From: CBDCUE01 sp965222515
GTDB lineage: Bacteria > Pseudomonadota > Alphaproteobacteria > Rickettsiales > JABIRX01
Assembly: GCA_965222515.1 (NCBI GenBank)
Contig: CBDCUE010000009.1
Span: forward strand, 50,572-114,571
Direction: 5' to 3'
DNA: 64,000 bases
Shown here: positions 17,305-26,791 of the stretch, one piece after another
How the letters are laid out: every line of letters starts with the position of its first letter
How positions within the stretch are numbered: the stretch's first letter is position 1
The notes under the pieces: generated by a model
The model's input: the letters and a program-made list of their open reading frames with translations, nothing else
The model's database searches: none
What the model was told of the DNA's origin: nothing
Position numbers and translations under genes: made by a program

Positions 17305-17919
17305 ATGAAAAAACGAGAAACTACTTCAGAATTTTTAAGAAAAGCAATAAGGTCAAAAAAAACAGATAGAGTTTCTATTAATGAGTTAAAAATATCTCTG
17401 CATGAAAGAGGTTTTGCCATTTTATTGATGTTTTTTGCTTTGCCAATGTCTGTGCCAGCTCCTTATGTGCCAGGTCTTACTACTTTATTTTCTGTACCTA
17501 TCTTTATTTTGTCTGGACAAATGATGTTTGGGGTGGATTCTCCTTATATTCCTAAATATTTGGCAAAAAAAACTATCAAAAGGAGTTTTTTTCGGTTTTT
17601 GATTCTAAAATCATCTCCTTTGCTTAGAAAAATAGAAAGATTTTTAAAACCTAGATTGTTTTTTTTTAGTTCAGCAAAAGGAAATCAATTAATTGGGTTT
17701 TTCTCTCTCATTTTCTCCATATCCATAGCCCTACCACTACCATTCACTAATTTCATCCCCGCACTTGCCATCGTAATTATGTCTTTAGGTTTGCTAAGTC
17801 ATGATGGTTTCACAGTTTTTATAGGAATTCTGATAGGCTTTGTAGGCCTAGCATTTACCGCCGGAATAATTATGTTTGGTAAGCAAATAATCATCCAAAT
17901 CAAAAACTTATTTATTTGA
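17305..17919 (+). CDS. ExoD-family membrane protein
   Basis: 204 aa. An N-terminal cytoplasmic part (LRKAIRSKKTDRVSINELKISLHERGF) is followed by four or so membrane segments with the family signature FALPMSVPAPYVPGLTTLFSVP (about 45-66). ExoD of Sinorhizobium is linked to exopolysaccharide and alkali tolerance; the molecular role is unknown. It lies 5 bp after pheA and is probably cotranscribed. Confidence 0.87.
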   Translation: MKKRETTSEFLRKAIRSKKTDRVSINELKISLHERGFAILLMFFALPMSVPAPYVPGLTTLFSVPIFILSGQMMFGVDSPYIPKYLAKKTIKRSFFRFLILKSSPLLRKIERFLKPRLFFFSSAKGNQLIGFFSLIFSISIALPLPFTNFIPALAIVIMSLGLLSHDGFTVFIGILIGFVGLAFTAGIIMFGKQIIIQIKNLFI

Positions 17920-17943
17920 TAGGATTGCTAAATAAGATAAAGA

Positions 17944-18063
17944 GATTCTAAGAAAAAATTACCTAGCAAAAAAACATTAGAAGATTTTGATTTTTCTTAT
18001 CAGCCTTTTATTGATAAAAAACTGAATAATTATTTATCTCCTGATTTATTCATTTTAGTATAG
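17944..18063 (+). pseudogene. remnant of an IS21-type istB ATPase gene
   Basis: An open frame without a start codon reads DSKKKLPSKKTLEDFDFSYQ and on to a stop at 18061-18063. The phrase KTLEDFDFSYQPFIDKK matches the conserved N-terminal part of IstB helper ATPases (KTLEDFDFSFQP). The rest of the gene is gone. Just before it, GGATTGCTAAATAAGA at 17922-17938 resembles the terminus of the IS1-like element at 36949. Confidence 0.6.
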
Positions 18064-18119
18064 TAGAAATTATTTTTTTGGCTTATGGGAAAATTTAGAA
18101 AATTTAAATAGTATTATCT

Positions 18120-21100
18120 ATGAAAACTACAAATTTAGAAATTATATCTGATATTAATACTTCTTTTTGGATTTCTGCTAATGCGGGGTCTGGGAAGACT
18201 TATGTTATTATTAAGAGAATTTTGGCTTTATTATTATCTAATGTTCCTGCTAGAAAAATTCTAGCAATAACTTTTACTAATGTTGCAGCAGATGAAATGA
18301 GATCTAGGGTGATTGATCAACTGGTTGCCTTAGATAATTTATCTATAAGTAATTTAGAGGCATTTTTAATAGAGTTATTTCCCAAAAAAGATAGTTTTTT
18401 GCAAGATGAATTAAAAAAAAGCAAATTTTTAATCAGCTCTCTTTTAAAAGAGAAGCAAAATATTAATATTTTAACAATCCATTCTTTTTGTCAGAAAATT
18501 CTTCAAGAGTTCTCTTTAGAAAGTGGCTTTTCTCAAAATATTAGGATCTTAGATGAAAATATTTCCAATATTATTAAAGAAGAAGTATTTAATCAGCTAT
18601 TTTCTAATCAATATTCAAAAGGTTTACTAAAAGATTTAAGTGCAAAATATCATTCCAACACCATAGAAGATATTTTGCAAAATATTATAGATAACAGAAT
18701 AAAAATATCTTATATTCTAAAAAAACACCCTTCTTTTGCAGAATATAAGAAAAATTTATATTTTTATTTAGAAATAGAGGAAGATTTTACTATAAAAAAT
18801 CTTTTTGAGAGATTTAAGGAAGAAAATAGTGAGTTTTTTGCTTTTTTACCTCAATTACAAGCAGAAATTCAAAAAAATGGCAATAAAACTGACCTAATAA
18901 GAGCAGAATCTATGTCAGAATTAATAAAAATTCTAAAAAACCATAATTTTAAAGAATTTTTTTCTTTATTAACTGAAATATTTTGCAAAAAAGATTTAAA
19001 ATTCAAAGATTTTGGTAAGAAAATAACAGAAATATTTGCTTATCAATTACAAAATTTCAAAAAAAACTACCAAGAATTTTTTATGCTTAAAAGAAAAATA
19101 AGTTTAGCAGAAGAAACAATTGATATGCTATCTATTGCACAAATTTTTCTAAAATATTATGAACAAGTTAAAATAACAAAAAATTTCATTGATTATGATG
19201 ATATTATAATCAAAACTTTGGATTTATTGCAAGATCCAAAACATAGAGAAAATATTTTATATAAATTAGATTTTTCAACAGATCATTTATTGCTAGATGA
19301 AGCTCAAGACACTAGCCCTTGGCAGTGGGGAATAGTACAATTATTGCTAGAAGATTTTTTTGTCAATTTAGAAAATCAAAAAAGTTTTTTTATTGTAGGA
19401 GATAAAAAGCAATCAATTTATTCATTCCAAGGAGCAGATTCTTTGTTATTTAATCAAATAAAAAATGAGTTTGAGCAAAAATTAAAAGAGAAGTCGCAAA
19501 ATTTGGAAGAGATTATTTTAGATAAATCATATAGGTCAGAAAAACCAATTTTAACTTTAGTAGATGATATTATTCAGCAAAAAAAAGAGATTTTTTGCAA
19601 TGAAGTTGAGCATAAAACAGCAAGGGATAAGCAAAAAAGTAGCATAAAAATTTTTAAATTTAAGCAGGAAGAAAAAAAGAAAAAAACAGAAAAAGATTTT
19701 TGGAATTATCCCAAAAAAGTTGTTTTAAAAAATACTGAATATGATAAGCCAGCCCAGATATTAGCTCAAGAAATAACAAAACTTCTTAACTCAAAAGAAA
19801 TTTTAAGTTCTACAAAAAAAGAAATTAAGGCAAAGGATATTTATATTTTAACTAGAGATAAAAAGAGTTTTTCTGCCATTTTAAAGGCTCTTACTCAAGA
19901 AAAAATAGCAGTAAGTAGTGATTTTAAGTCAAACTTAAAAGATTATGTAATTATTATGGATTTAATTTCATTTTTACATTTTATTTATTTTCCTCAAGAT
20001 GATTTAAACCTTGCTTGCATCCTAAAATCACCATTATGTTCATTAAATGAGCAAGAATTATATGAAATAACAGCTAACAGAGGAGAAAAAACTATTTTTC
20101 AATATTTAGCACAAGAAAAACAAGAAATTTTCGCGGTTCTTAATGATTTAATTGAAAAAGAATCATTATTTCATTTAGATGAATGGTATTTGTATCTTTT
20201 GGAAACATTAGATCTTAAAAAAAAATATTTAGAAATTTATGGGGCAAAATATAACTTTTTATTCAAAAAGTTTTTTGATATTTTAAATAGTTATAGAAAT
20301 TATTCACAAAATAATTATAATTTTCTAGAATTTATTTCTAAAAATGAAATAGGGATAAAACAAGAAATAGATATAAAAGAAAATAATGTTAAATTAACTA
20401 CTATTCATTCTGCCAAAGGGCTAGGTTCCCCTGTCGTTTTTTTATTTAGTAAAGCCTCTACCCCTGATCAAAATAAGTTTTTTTTTGATAATAGAAATAA
20501 TCTAATTTTTTACAAAACTAAAGATAATCCAGAACATTTTATAGCTGATTTGCAAGAAATAAAAAACCATTTTGCTAATGAAGAATTAAGGTTGTTTTAT
20601 GTGGCATTAACTAGGGCCAAAGATTATCTTTTTACTATTTCTTGTAAAAAAAATAATTGGCAAGATTTGCTAGAAAATTCAGCAAGAAATTTACAATTTA
20701 CAGAAAATGAGGATTATTTTGAGCATATTATTGATAATAAAATAATCAAAGAAAATGTTGAGATAGCTAATTTAGAAGATTTTGATTTTAGCAATAATTA
20801 TGGTTTTGAAAAAAATAAATCTGGGCAAAAAAAGATACAAATATCAAGCGGAAAAATTGATAGCTCTTCTCAAAATATTTTGTTAGGAAGAACTTATCAC
20901 AATATTTTTTATTTTATTTCTCAAAATATTAATTCAACTGATTTTTTGGAGAAATTAGAGCTTTTTCTCAAAAATTATCAAAAATTCTTTAGCAAAAAAG
21001 AATTATTGAATATTAGTAAAAATATCAATGAGATTTTATCTGATAAAAAAACAACACAATTATTATTTAAGGAAGATGGTCAATTTGAATATTTTTTAAC

Positions 21101-21335
21101 TGCTCAAAAAAATGATATTATTATTTCAGGACAAATTGATAGATTTATAAAATTAGCAAATGAGCAATATTTAATTATTGATTATAAATATGAAAAATCT
21201 TGTAATGGAGTAAAAAAATCTTATCAAGATCAATTACAAAAATATCATTATTTGTTAAAAGAAAATTTTACTGATGCAACAACTATAAGAAAAGCTATTT
21301 TTTTTATTATAGATAAAAAATTGATTTATATTTAA
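18120..21335 (+). CDS. addA: AddA double-strand break repair helicase/nuclease
   Basis: Subunit of the AddAB (RecBCD-like) enzyme that resects double-strand breaks for RecA. UvrD-type helicase motifs: Walker A ANAGSGKTYVI (about 20-30), Walker B LLLDEAQDTSP (about 393-403), and ALTRAKDYLF (motif VI, about 828-837). A C-terminal RecB-type nuclease is marked by GQIDRF...LIIDYKYE. 1071 aa is normal. Its partner addB is normally adjacent but is not beside it here, so it must lie elsewhere or be lost. trxA follows after 49 bp. Confidence 0.93.
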   Translation: MKTTNLEIISDINTSFWISANAGSGKTYVIIKRILALLLSNVPARKILAITFTNVAADEMRSRVIDQLVALDNLSISNLEAFLIELFPKKDSFLQDELKKSKFLISSLLKEKQNINILTIHSFCQKILQEFSLESGFSQNIRILDENISNIIKEEVFNQLFSNQYSKGLLKDLSAKYHSNTIEDILQNIIDNRIKISYILKKHPSFAEYKKNLYFYLEIEEDFTIKNLFERFKEENSEFFAFLPQLQAEIQKNGNKTDLIRAESMSELIKILKNHNFKEFFSLLTEIFCKKDLKFKDFGKKITEIFAYQLQNFKKNYQEFFMLKRKISLAEETIDMLSIAQIFLKYYEQVKITKNFIDYDDIIIKTLDLLQDPKHRENILYKLDFSTDHLLLDEAQDTSPWQWGIVQLLLEDFFVNLENQKSFFIVGDKKQSIYSFQGADSLLFNQIKNEFEQKLKEKSQNLEEIILDKSYRSEKPILTLVDDIIQQKKEIFCNEVEHKTARDKQKSSIKIFKFKQEEKKKKTEKDFWNYPKKVVLKNTEYDKPAQILAQEITKLLNSKEILSSTKKEIKAKDIYILTRDKKSFSAILKALTQEKIAVSSDFKSNLKDYVIIMDLISFLHFIYFPQDDLNLACILKSPLCSLNEQELYEITANRGEKTIFQYLAQEKQEIFAVLNDLIEKESLFHLDEWYLYLLETLDLKKKYLEIYGAKYNFLFKKFFDILNSYRNYSQNNYNFLEFISKNEIGIKQEIDIKENNVKLTTIHSAKGLGSPVVFLFSKASTPDQNKFFFDNRNNLIFYKTKDNPEHFIADLQEIKNHFANEELRLFYVALTRAKDYLFTISCKKNNWQDLLENSARNLQFTENEDYFEHIIDNKIIKENVEIANLEDFDFSNNYGFEKNKSGQKKIQISSGKIDSSSQNILLGRTYHNIFYFISQNINSTDFLEKLELFLKNYQKFFSKKELLNISKNINEILSDKKTTQLLFKEDGQFEYFLTAQKNDIIISGQIDRFIKLANEQYLIIDYKYEKSCNGVKKSYQDQLQKYHYLLKENFTDATTIRKAIFFIIDKKLIYI

Positions 21336-21384
21336 TGTTTTTATTTTATAATTATTTCTAATTATTAACATATTAAAAAAAATT

Positions 21385-21702
21385 ATGACAAATACTACAA
21401 ACGATGCTAAGTTTGAGCAAGATGTTTTGAAATCAGATCTACCTGTATTAGTAGATTTCTGGGCAGAATGGTGCGGACCTTGCAAAAAATTAACTCCAAT
21501 AATAGATGAATTAGCACAAACATATCAAGGAAAAATAAAAGTTTTTAAAGTAAATATAGAAGACAGTCCAGAATCTCCAACAAAATATGGCGTAATGTCA
21601 ATACCGAATTTAGTTCTTTTTAAAGACGGAAAAAGCATAGCCCAAAGAGCAGGCTTTACTGACAAAGATATTTTAACTGAATGGATTAATGGTAATATTT
21701 AG
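21385..21702 (+). CDS. trxA: thioredoxin
   Basis: Cytosolic dithiol reductant. The active site WAEWCGPCKKLTP (WCGPC at about 31-35) and the cis-Pro in VMSIPNLVLF are present. 105 aa is standard. addA-trxA adjacency is common in alphaproteobacteria. It converges with rpoD. Confidence 0.97.
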   Translation: MTNTTNDAKFEQDVLKSDLPVLVDFWAEWCGPCKKLTPIIDELAQTYQGKIKVFKVNIEDSPESPTKYGVMSIPNLVLFKDGKSIAQRAGFTDKDILTEWINGNI

Positions 21703-21736
21703 TTGTGATGCTATGCCACACAGATAGCTAAACATC

Positions 21737-21775
21737 TTTTTGGCTATAGGTCAATTATAAAGCTAAAATAGTATA
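21737..21775 (+). repeat. 39-bp dispersed repeat, copy 1
   Basis: TTTTGGCTATAGGTCAATTA continuing to AGCTAAAATAGTATAA. A 37/39 match lies at 44825-44863 upstream of fabI. The 15-mer GCTAAAATAGTATAA at its end recurs exactly at 63908-63922 and, inverted, at 52450-52464. Confidence 0.7.
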
Positions 21776-21829
21776 AGAGTCTTAAAATAGCTATTTCTTT
21801 TAGCATTTAAAATTATTGCTTTTTTTAGC

Positions 21830-23713
21830 CTAATTGTCTGTAAGAAATAATTTTAATTTTTTGGATCTAATCGGATGTTTTAGTTTTTTTAATGCTTTTG
21901 CTTCAATCTGCCTGATTCTTTCCCTAGTTACTGAAAATTGTTTTCCTACCTCTTCTAAAGTGTGATCCGTTCTCATACCAACACCGAACCTCATTCTAAG
22001 CACTCTTTCTTCTCTTGGAGTAAGTGTTGCTAATGCTTTTGTAGTTAAGTTTTTTAAATTAGAAGCGATGGCAGCATCAATTGGCAAAACAGCATTAGTA
22101 TCTTCAATAAAATCTGATACTGTACTTTCATCATCATCTCCAATGGGATTTTCTAAACTTACAGGATCTTTAGCAATTTTCATAATTTTTCTAATTTTTT
22201 CCAAAGGAATACATAGTTTTTTTGATAATTCTAATTGAGTAGGCTCTCTATTTAATTCTAAAGCCATTTGCTTAGAAGTTCTAACTATTTTGTTAATAGT
22301 TTCAATCATATGAACAGGTATTCTAATAGTTCTTGATTGATCTGCTATGGACCTTGTAATCGCTTGCCTAATCCACCAAGTGGCATAGGTTGAGAATTTG
22401 TAACCCCTTCTATATTCAAATTTATCTACAGCCTTCATTAAGCCAATATTACCTTCTTGAATTAAGTCTAAAAACTGCAATCCTCTATTAGTATATTTTT
22501 TTGCAATAGAAATAACTAATCTTAAATTAGCTTCTATCATTTCTTTCTTTGCCGTATTAGATTTAGTCTCTCCATCTTGCACTTTTCTTACCAAGTCTCT
22601 ATATTCACTGATAGGCAGACCAGCTTCTTTAGCAATAGCTGATATCTCTTTTAGGTTTTCTAAAAAATCTTCATCTTCTATAATTAAACTAATGTTTTTT
22701 GCCTTAGAATCTTTTAATAAAGTTGCTAAATCAACATTAATTTCATTATCTTGATAAATATTCAAAAATTTCTCTCGAGCTATTTTGTAAGTTCCAGCAA
22801 TTTTTATGATATTCCCTTCATATTTCCTTAAATTATTATTTAAATTATAAATTTTTTCAATAATTAATTCTATGAATTTACCGTTAAAAAATATTTCTTC
22901 TATTTCTGTTTGAAATTCGCTGATAAGTTTTTCTAATTTATCTATTTCTTTTTGTGGTGCTTTTTTTCCTTCTAATGCAGAATATAATTTTTCTTCTTGA
23001 ATATGTAATATTTTGTTACATACTTTTGCAACATTGTCAAATGACTCTAAAATAAATGGCATCAAAGCTTTTTCCATAATAGATGGGGATAAATGCCCAT
23101 CTCCTTCCATCATTTCTGCATAGTTTTCATCATCATCATCATCATCATCATCTAGGTCTAAAAACTCATTTTTTTCTTCTTCTTCTGTTTCTTCAGGAAG
23201 ATCTTCATCGTAATTATCAAATTTATATGAGTAAGATGCATCTAAATCAATAATATCTCTTAGCAATTTTTCTTCATTTGCTACATCATCATATAAAGTT
23301 ACAAACTCCTTCATTGCAATTGGACTAGAACATAAGGCAGTTATCATTTCTTTTTTGCCTTCCTCAATCTTTTTAGCAATCTCAACTTCTCCTTCTCTGG
23401 TAAGTAATTCTACTCCTCCCATAGATTTTAAATACATATGGACAGGATCATCATTTTCATTTGCATTATCTATGATAAGAGATTTACTAGATTCTTCTAA
23501 TTCAGCAATTTCTTTATCCTCTAAAATTTTTATAGAAGAACTTGAAATAGTATTAAGTATCGCTTCTATTTTATCACTATCTTCGCTAGTTAAAGCATTG
23601 TTGATCTCAGTATAAGTTAGAAAACCTTGTCTCTTACCTTTGACAATTAGTTTTTTTACTACAACATTTAGACCCATTTCTATTTCTTTTTTATAATCTT
23701 TTCTTTTTACCAT
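21830..23713 (-). CDS. rpoD: primary sigma factor RpoD (sigma-70)
   Basis: Directs RNA polymerase to housekeeping promoters. Region 1.2 has DPVHMYLKSMGGVELLTREGE (about 91-111), region 2 has RGYKFSTYATWWIRQAITRSIADQSR (region 2.3-2.4), and region 4.2 has TLEEVGKQFSVTRERIRQIEAKAL. 627 aa is usual. Between regions 1.2 and 2 sits an acidic run with seven or more Asp residues, encoded by repeated GAT triplets near 23120-23155, a place where length could vary. TTGACA/TATAAT promoters in this window agree with a standard sigma-70. dnaG, often adjacent, is not here. Confidence 0.97.
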   Translation of the reverse strand: MVKRKDYKKEIEMGLNVVVKKLIVKGKRQGFLTYTEINNALTSEDSDKIEAILNTISSSSIKILEDKEIAELEESSKSLIIDNANENDDPVHMYLKSMGGVELLTREGEVEIAKKIEEGKKEMITALCSSPIAMKEFVTLYDDVANEEKLLRDIIDLDASYSYKFDNYDEDLPEETEEEEKNEFLDLDDDDDDDDENYAEMMEGDGHLSPSIMEKALMPFILESFDNVAKVCNKILHIQEEKLYSALEGKKAPQKEIDKLEKLISEFQTEIEEIFFNGKFIELIIEKIYNLNNNLRKYEGNIIKIAGTYKIAREKFLNIYQDNEINVDLATLLKDSKAKNISLIIEDEDFLENLKEISAIAKEAGLPISEYRDLVRKVQDGETKSNTAKKEMIEANLRLVISIAKKYTNRGLQFLDLIQEGNIGLMKAVDKFEYRRGYKFSTYATWWIRQAITRSIADQSRTIRIPVHMIETINKIVRTSKQMALELNREPTQLELSKKLCIPLEKIRKIMKIAKDPVSLENPIGDDDESTVSDFIEDTNAVLPIDAAIASNLKNLTTKALATLTPREERVLRMRFGVGMRTDHTLEEVGKQFSVTRERIRQIEAKALKKLKHPIRSKKLKLFLTDN

Positions 23714-23988
23714 ATTTTTATTTATTTAAGAATTAAGATTGTAAGCTATAAATAAATTATATAAGACCGTTAATTAGTTCCATAATGCAATATTCAAAAA
23801 ATCTTTTGCTAAAAAATATCAAATACTCTACCAACTGTCAACCAATATTAATATTCAGCAACAATTTTAAATTCAAAAACATAAATAGCAATTTTGTTTT
23901 AGTATATTGATTTTTAAGATTTTTCTTTTATTTTGTATTACTAATTATTTTGCAACCTTTGATAAAAAATATAAACAATTCAAAAACA

Positions 23989-25173
23989 ATGTCTAAAATA
24001 CAAGAAATAAAAACTCCAACTTTAGGAGAATCAGTTAGTGAAGCAACAATTGCCAGTTGGCATAAAAAAGTAGGTGATGTTGTTACTAAAGATGAGCTGT
24101 TAATTGAAATAGAAACAGATAAAGTTACTTTAGAGGTGGTTGCCCCTACAAACGGTGTTTTAGTAGAAATTATTGCCAATGAAGATGATGATGTAACGGA
24201 AGGAGATCTGATTGCAAAAATTGAAGAAAAAGATATTTCTCAAATGACAAAAGCAGTAGAAGAGCCAAAAGTTCAAGTAGAATTAGCTGTAAAAACCAAA
24301 TCAATTGCAAAAATAGATGCACCTTTATCACCTGCTCCAAGAAAAATCATTGCAGATAATAATTTAGATAAAAACAGCATAGCAGGAACTGGAAAAGATG
24401 CTAGAATCACCAAAGCTAATGTATTAAATCACTTGGCCTCATCTACGAAAGCTCCAGCAAGAAAAACAGGAGAAAAACCTGTAAGAAAAGTAAAAATGTC
24501 TAAATTAAGACAAGTTATAGCAGCTAGATTAAAAGAATCACAAAATACAGCAGCAATTTTATCTACTTTTAATGAGGTGGATATGACTAATCTAATTAAT
24601 TTAAGAGCTGAATATAAAGATGAATTTTTAGAAAAATATGGAGTAAAATTAGGTTTTATGTCTTTTTTTGTCAAAGCTGTAACTAAAGTTTTAAAAGAAA
24701 TACCTGCTATTAATTCTGAAATTGAAGATAAGCACATTATTTATAAAGAATTTTATGATATTGGTGTGGCAGTTGGATCTCCTCAAGGTTTAGTAGTGCC
24801 GATAGTAAGAGATGCAGATTTATTATCTTTAGCAGAAATTGAAACAGACATTGTAGGATTAGCGGTAAAGGCAAGAGATGGAAAATTAGCAATGGAAGAA
24901 TTAACGGGTGGTAGTTTTACTATTTCAAACGGTGGAGTTTATGGTTCTATGCTTTCTACTCCAATTATCAACCCACCGCAATCAGCAATTTTAGGGATGC
25001 ACAACATCCAAGAAAGAGCGATGGTGGTTAATGGTGAAATAAAAATCAGAAAAATGATGTATCTTGCTTTATCTTATGATCATAGATTAATTGATGGTAA
25101 AGAGGCGGTTACATTTTTAGTAAGATTAAAAGAAGAAATTGAAAATCCTAAAAGATTATTATTATCTTTATAG
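23989..25173 (+). CDS. sucB: 2-oxoglutarate dehydrogenase E2 (dihydrolipoyl succinyltransferase)
   Basis: E2 core of the 2-oxoglutarate dehydrogenase complex. The lipoyl domain carries ETDKVTLEV (lipoylated Lys near residue 45), then the E1/E3-binding domain (PAPRKIIADNNLDKNSIAGT, about 109-128) and the catalytic domain ending in SYDHRLIDGKEAVTFL (active His near 366). I start at ATG 23989, giving MSKIQEIKTP; an upstream in-frame ATG at 23950 adds 13 residues that do not fit the lipoyl domain start. sucA is not adjacent. lpdA (E3) follows after a hairpin. Confidence 0.95.
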   Translation: MSKIQEIKTPTLGESVSEATIASWHKKVGDVVTKDELLIEIETDKVTLEVVAPTNGVLVEIIANEDDDVTEGDLIAKIEEKDISQMTKAVEEPKVQVELAVKTKSIAKIDAPLSPAPRKIIADNNLDKNSIAGTGKDARITKANVLNHLASSTKAPARKTGEKPVRKVKMSKLRQVIAARLKESQNTAAILSTFNEVDMTNLINLRAEYKDEFLEKYGVKLGFMSFFVKAVTKVLKEIPAINSEIEDKHIIYKEFYDIGVAVGSPQGLVVPIVRDADLLSLAEIETDIVGLAVKARDGKLAMEELTGGSFTISNGGVYGSMLSTPIINPPQSAILGMHNIQERAMVVNGEIKIRKMMYLALSYDHRLIDGKEAVTFLVRLKEEIENPKRLLLSL

Positions 25174-25206
25174 GATTGGTGCAGGCTGTGCGAAATTAGA
25201 AAAATG

Positions 25207-25256
25207 CTCGGGGTAATAGCTCCCCCTCAAGGGGGGAGCGGTTGCTCCGAGTTTTT
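25207..25256 (+). terminator. long GC-rich hairpin with T-run after sucB
   Basis: Bases 25207-25251 fold into an almost complete 20-bp stem (CTCGGGGTAATAGCTCCCCC against GGGGGGAGCGGTTGCTCCGAG) followed by TTTTT. It works as an intrinsic terminator shape. The left arm is also the first module of the dispersed palindromic repeat seen at 52241 and 52464. Confidence 0.75.
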
Positions 25257-25310
25257 ATTCACATTTGCAGTTTTTATGATGATGGTAATGGAAAATTGTA
25301 ACTGTAAGCA

Positions 25311-25366
25311 GTGTAAATGCTCAACAGATTAAAAAACTGTACATAACAACCTTAATTTTAAAAAAA
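25311..25366 (+). promoter_or_regulatory. shared leader motif before lpdA
   Basis: GTGTAAATGCT at 25311-25321, then ACAGATTAAAAAACTGT (a 4-bp stem) and ACAACCTTAATTTTA ending a few bases before the ATG at 25367. Same layout as the sucC and fumC leaders. Confidence 0.6.
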
Positions 25367-26779
25367 ATGATTGAAAAAAAATTTGACTTGGTGGTAATTG
25401 GTGGAGGACCTGCTGGTTATGTTGCTGCTATTAGAGCTTCGCAATTAGGTTTTAGAACTGCTTGTGTTGAGAAAAGAAAACTTTTGGGTGGGACTTGCTT
25501 GAATGTTGGTTGTATACCGTCTAAGACTTTACTAGAAATAACTCATCATTATCAGGAGGCCAATCATAATTTTGCTGATTTAGGAATTGAGTTAGCTCAA
25601 AAAGCTAAGATAAACATTGAGCAGATGATGAAAAAAAAATCAGAAGTTATTTCAGGATTAGGTGCAGGAATTTCAATGTTACTTAAAAAAAACAAAGTAA
25701 CTCATATAGAAGGAGCAGCTACTATTTTAAAAGAAGGTGAGGTGGCGATTCATAATAATGATTCATCTGATAAAATTTTCGCTAAGAAAATTTTGATAGC
25801 TACTGGATCAGAGGTTGCTAAAATTCCAAATATTGAGATTGATAAAAAAAGCATTATTTCTTCTGATGGTGCTTTAGATTTAAAAAAAGTGCCCAAAAAA
25901 ATGATTTTGATAGGTGGTGGAGTAATTGGTTTAGAACTTGGTTCTGTTTGGGGAAGATTGGGAGCTGAAATTGAGGTAATAGAATTTATGGATAGAATTT
26001 GCCCTGCAATGGATGAAGAAATATCAAAGAATTTTCTAAGAACTTTAAAAAAACAAGGTATGAATTTTAGATTAAAACATAAAGTATTATCTGCCAATAA
26101 AGAAAAAAATGGAATGGTGAAAGTTGAGATAGAAAACATTAAAAGTGGGGCTAAAGAAATTTTGCAAGCAGATACTGTGTTGGTTGCAGTTGGCAGAAAA
26201 CCATATACTGAGAGTTTAGGATTGAAAGAAATTGGCTTAAAAACAGATGAACGAGGCTTTATTGAGGTAGCTAATAATTTTGAGACTAATATAAAAAATG
26301 TTTTTGCGGTAGGTGATGTAATTACTGGTCCTATGCTTGCTCACAAAGCCGAAGAAGAGGCGGTGGTTGCAGTGGAGATGATGGCAGGTCAATCGGGGCA
26401 TATAGATTATGATTTAATTCCATCGGTAATTTATACATATCCAGAAATAGCATCAGTGGGCTTAACAGAAGAACAGTTAAAGAAAAAGAACATAGCTTAC
26501 AAAATAGGAAAATTTCCTATGATAGCAAATTCAAGAGCAAGGGCTACTTTTTCTGATCAGGGTTTTGTAAAAATTTTGGCTTGTCAAACAACAGATAAAG
26601 TTTTGGGCTGTCATATAATATCTAGGGATGCTGGAAATTTAATTCATCAAGTAGCAGGAGTAATGGAGTTTGGGGCAAGTAGTGAAGATATTGCAAGAAC
26701 TTGCCATGCACATCCTACCTTAAACGAATCAATTAAAGAAGCTGCTTTAGCAGTAGATAAAAGGCAAATTCATTCTTAA
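25367..26779 (+). CDS. lpdA: dihydrolipoyl dehydrogenase (E3)
   Basis: Flavoprotein reoxidising dihydrolipoamide for 2-oxoacid dehydrogenase complexes. FAD motif GGGPAGYVAA (12-21), redox disulfide GGTCLNVGCIPSK (C44/C49), NAD motif GGGVIGLELGSVWGRLG (about 181-197), and the catalytic HAHPTLNE near the C-terminus. 470 aa is normal. It follows sucB across a terminator-like hairpin and has its own leader. argF follows after 12 bp. Confidence 0.97.
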   Translation: MIEKKFDLVVIGGGPAGYVAAIRASQLGFRTACVEKRKLLGGTCLNVGCIPSKTLLEITHHYQEANHNFADLGIELAQKAKINIEQMMKKKSEVISGLGAGISMLLKKNKVTHIEGAATILKEGEVAIHNNDSSDKIFAKKILIATGSEVAKIPNIEIDKKSIISSDGALDLKKVPKKMILIGGGVIGLELGSVWGRLGAEIEVIEFMDRICPAMDEEISKNFLRTLKKQGMNFRLKHKVLSANKEKNGMVKVEIENIKSGAKEILQADTVLVAVGRKPYTESLGLKEIGLKTDERGFIEVANNFETNIKNVFAVGDVITGPMLAHKAEEEAVVAVEMMAGQSGHIDYDLIPSVIYTYPEIASVGLTEEQLKKKNIAYKIGKFPMIANSRARATFSDQGFVKILACQTTDKVLGCHIISRDAGNLIHQVAGVMEFGASSEDIARTCHAHPTLNESIKEAALAVDKRQIHS

Positions 26780-26791
26780 ATTTAGCAAAAA

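Noticed and set aside
23120..23155. CAT triplet run as a separate repeat feature
   Set aside because: It encodes the acidic Asp run inside rpoD; noted there instead.
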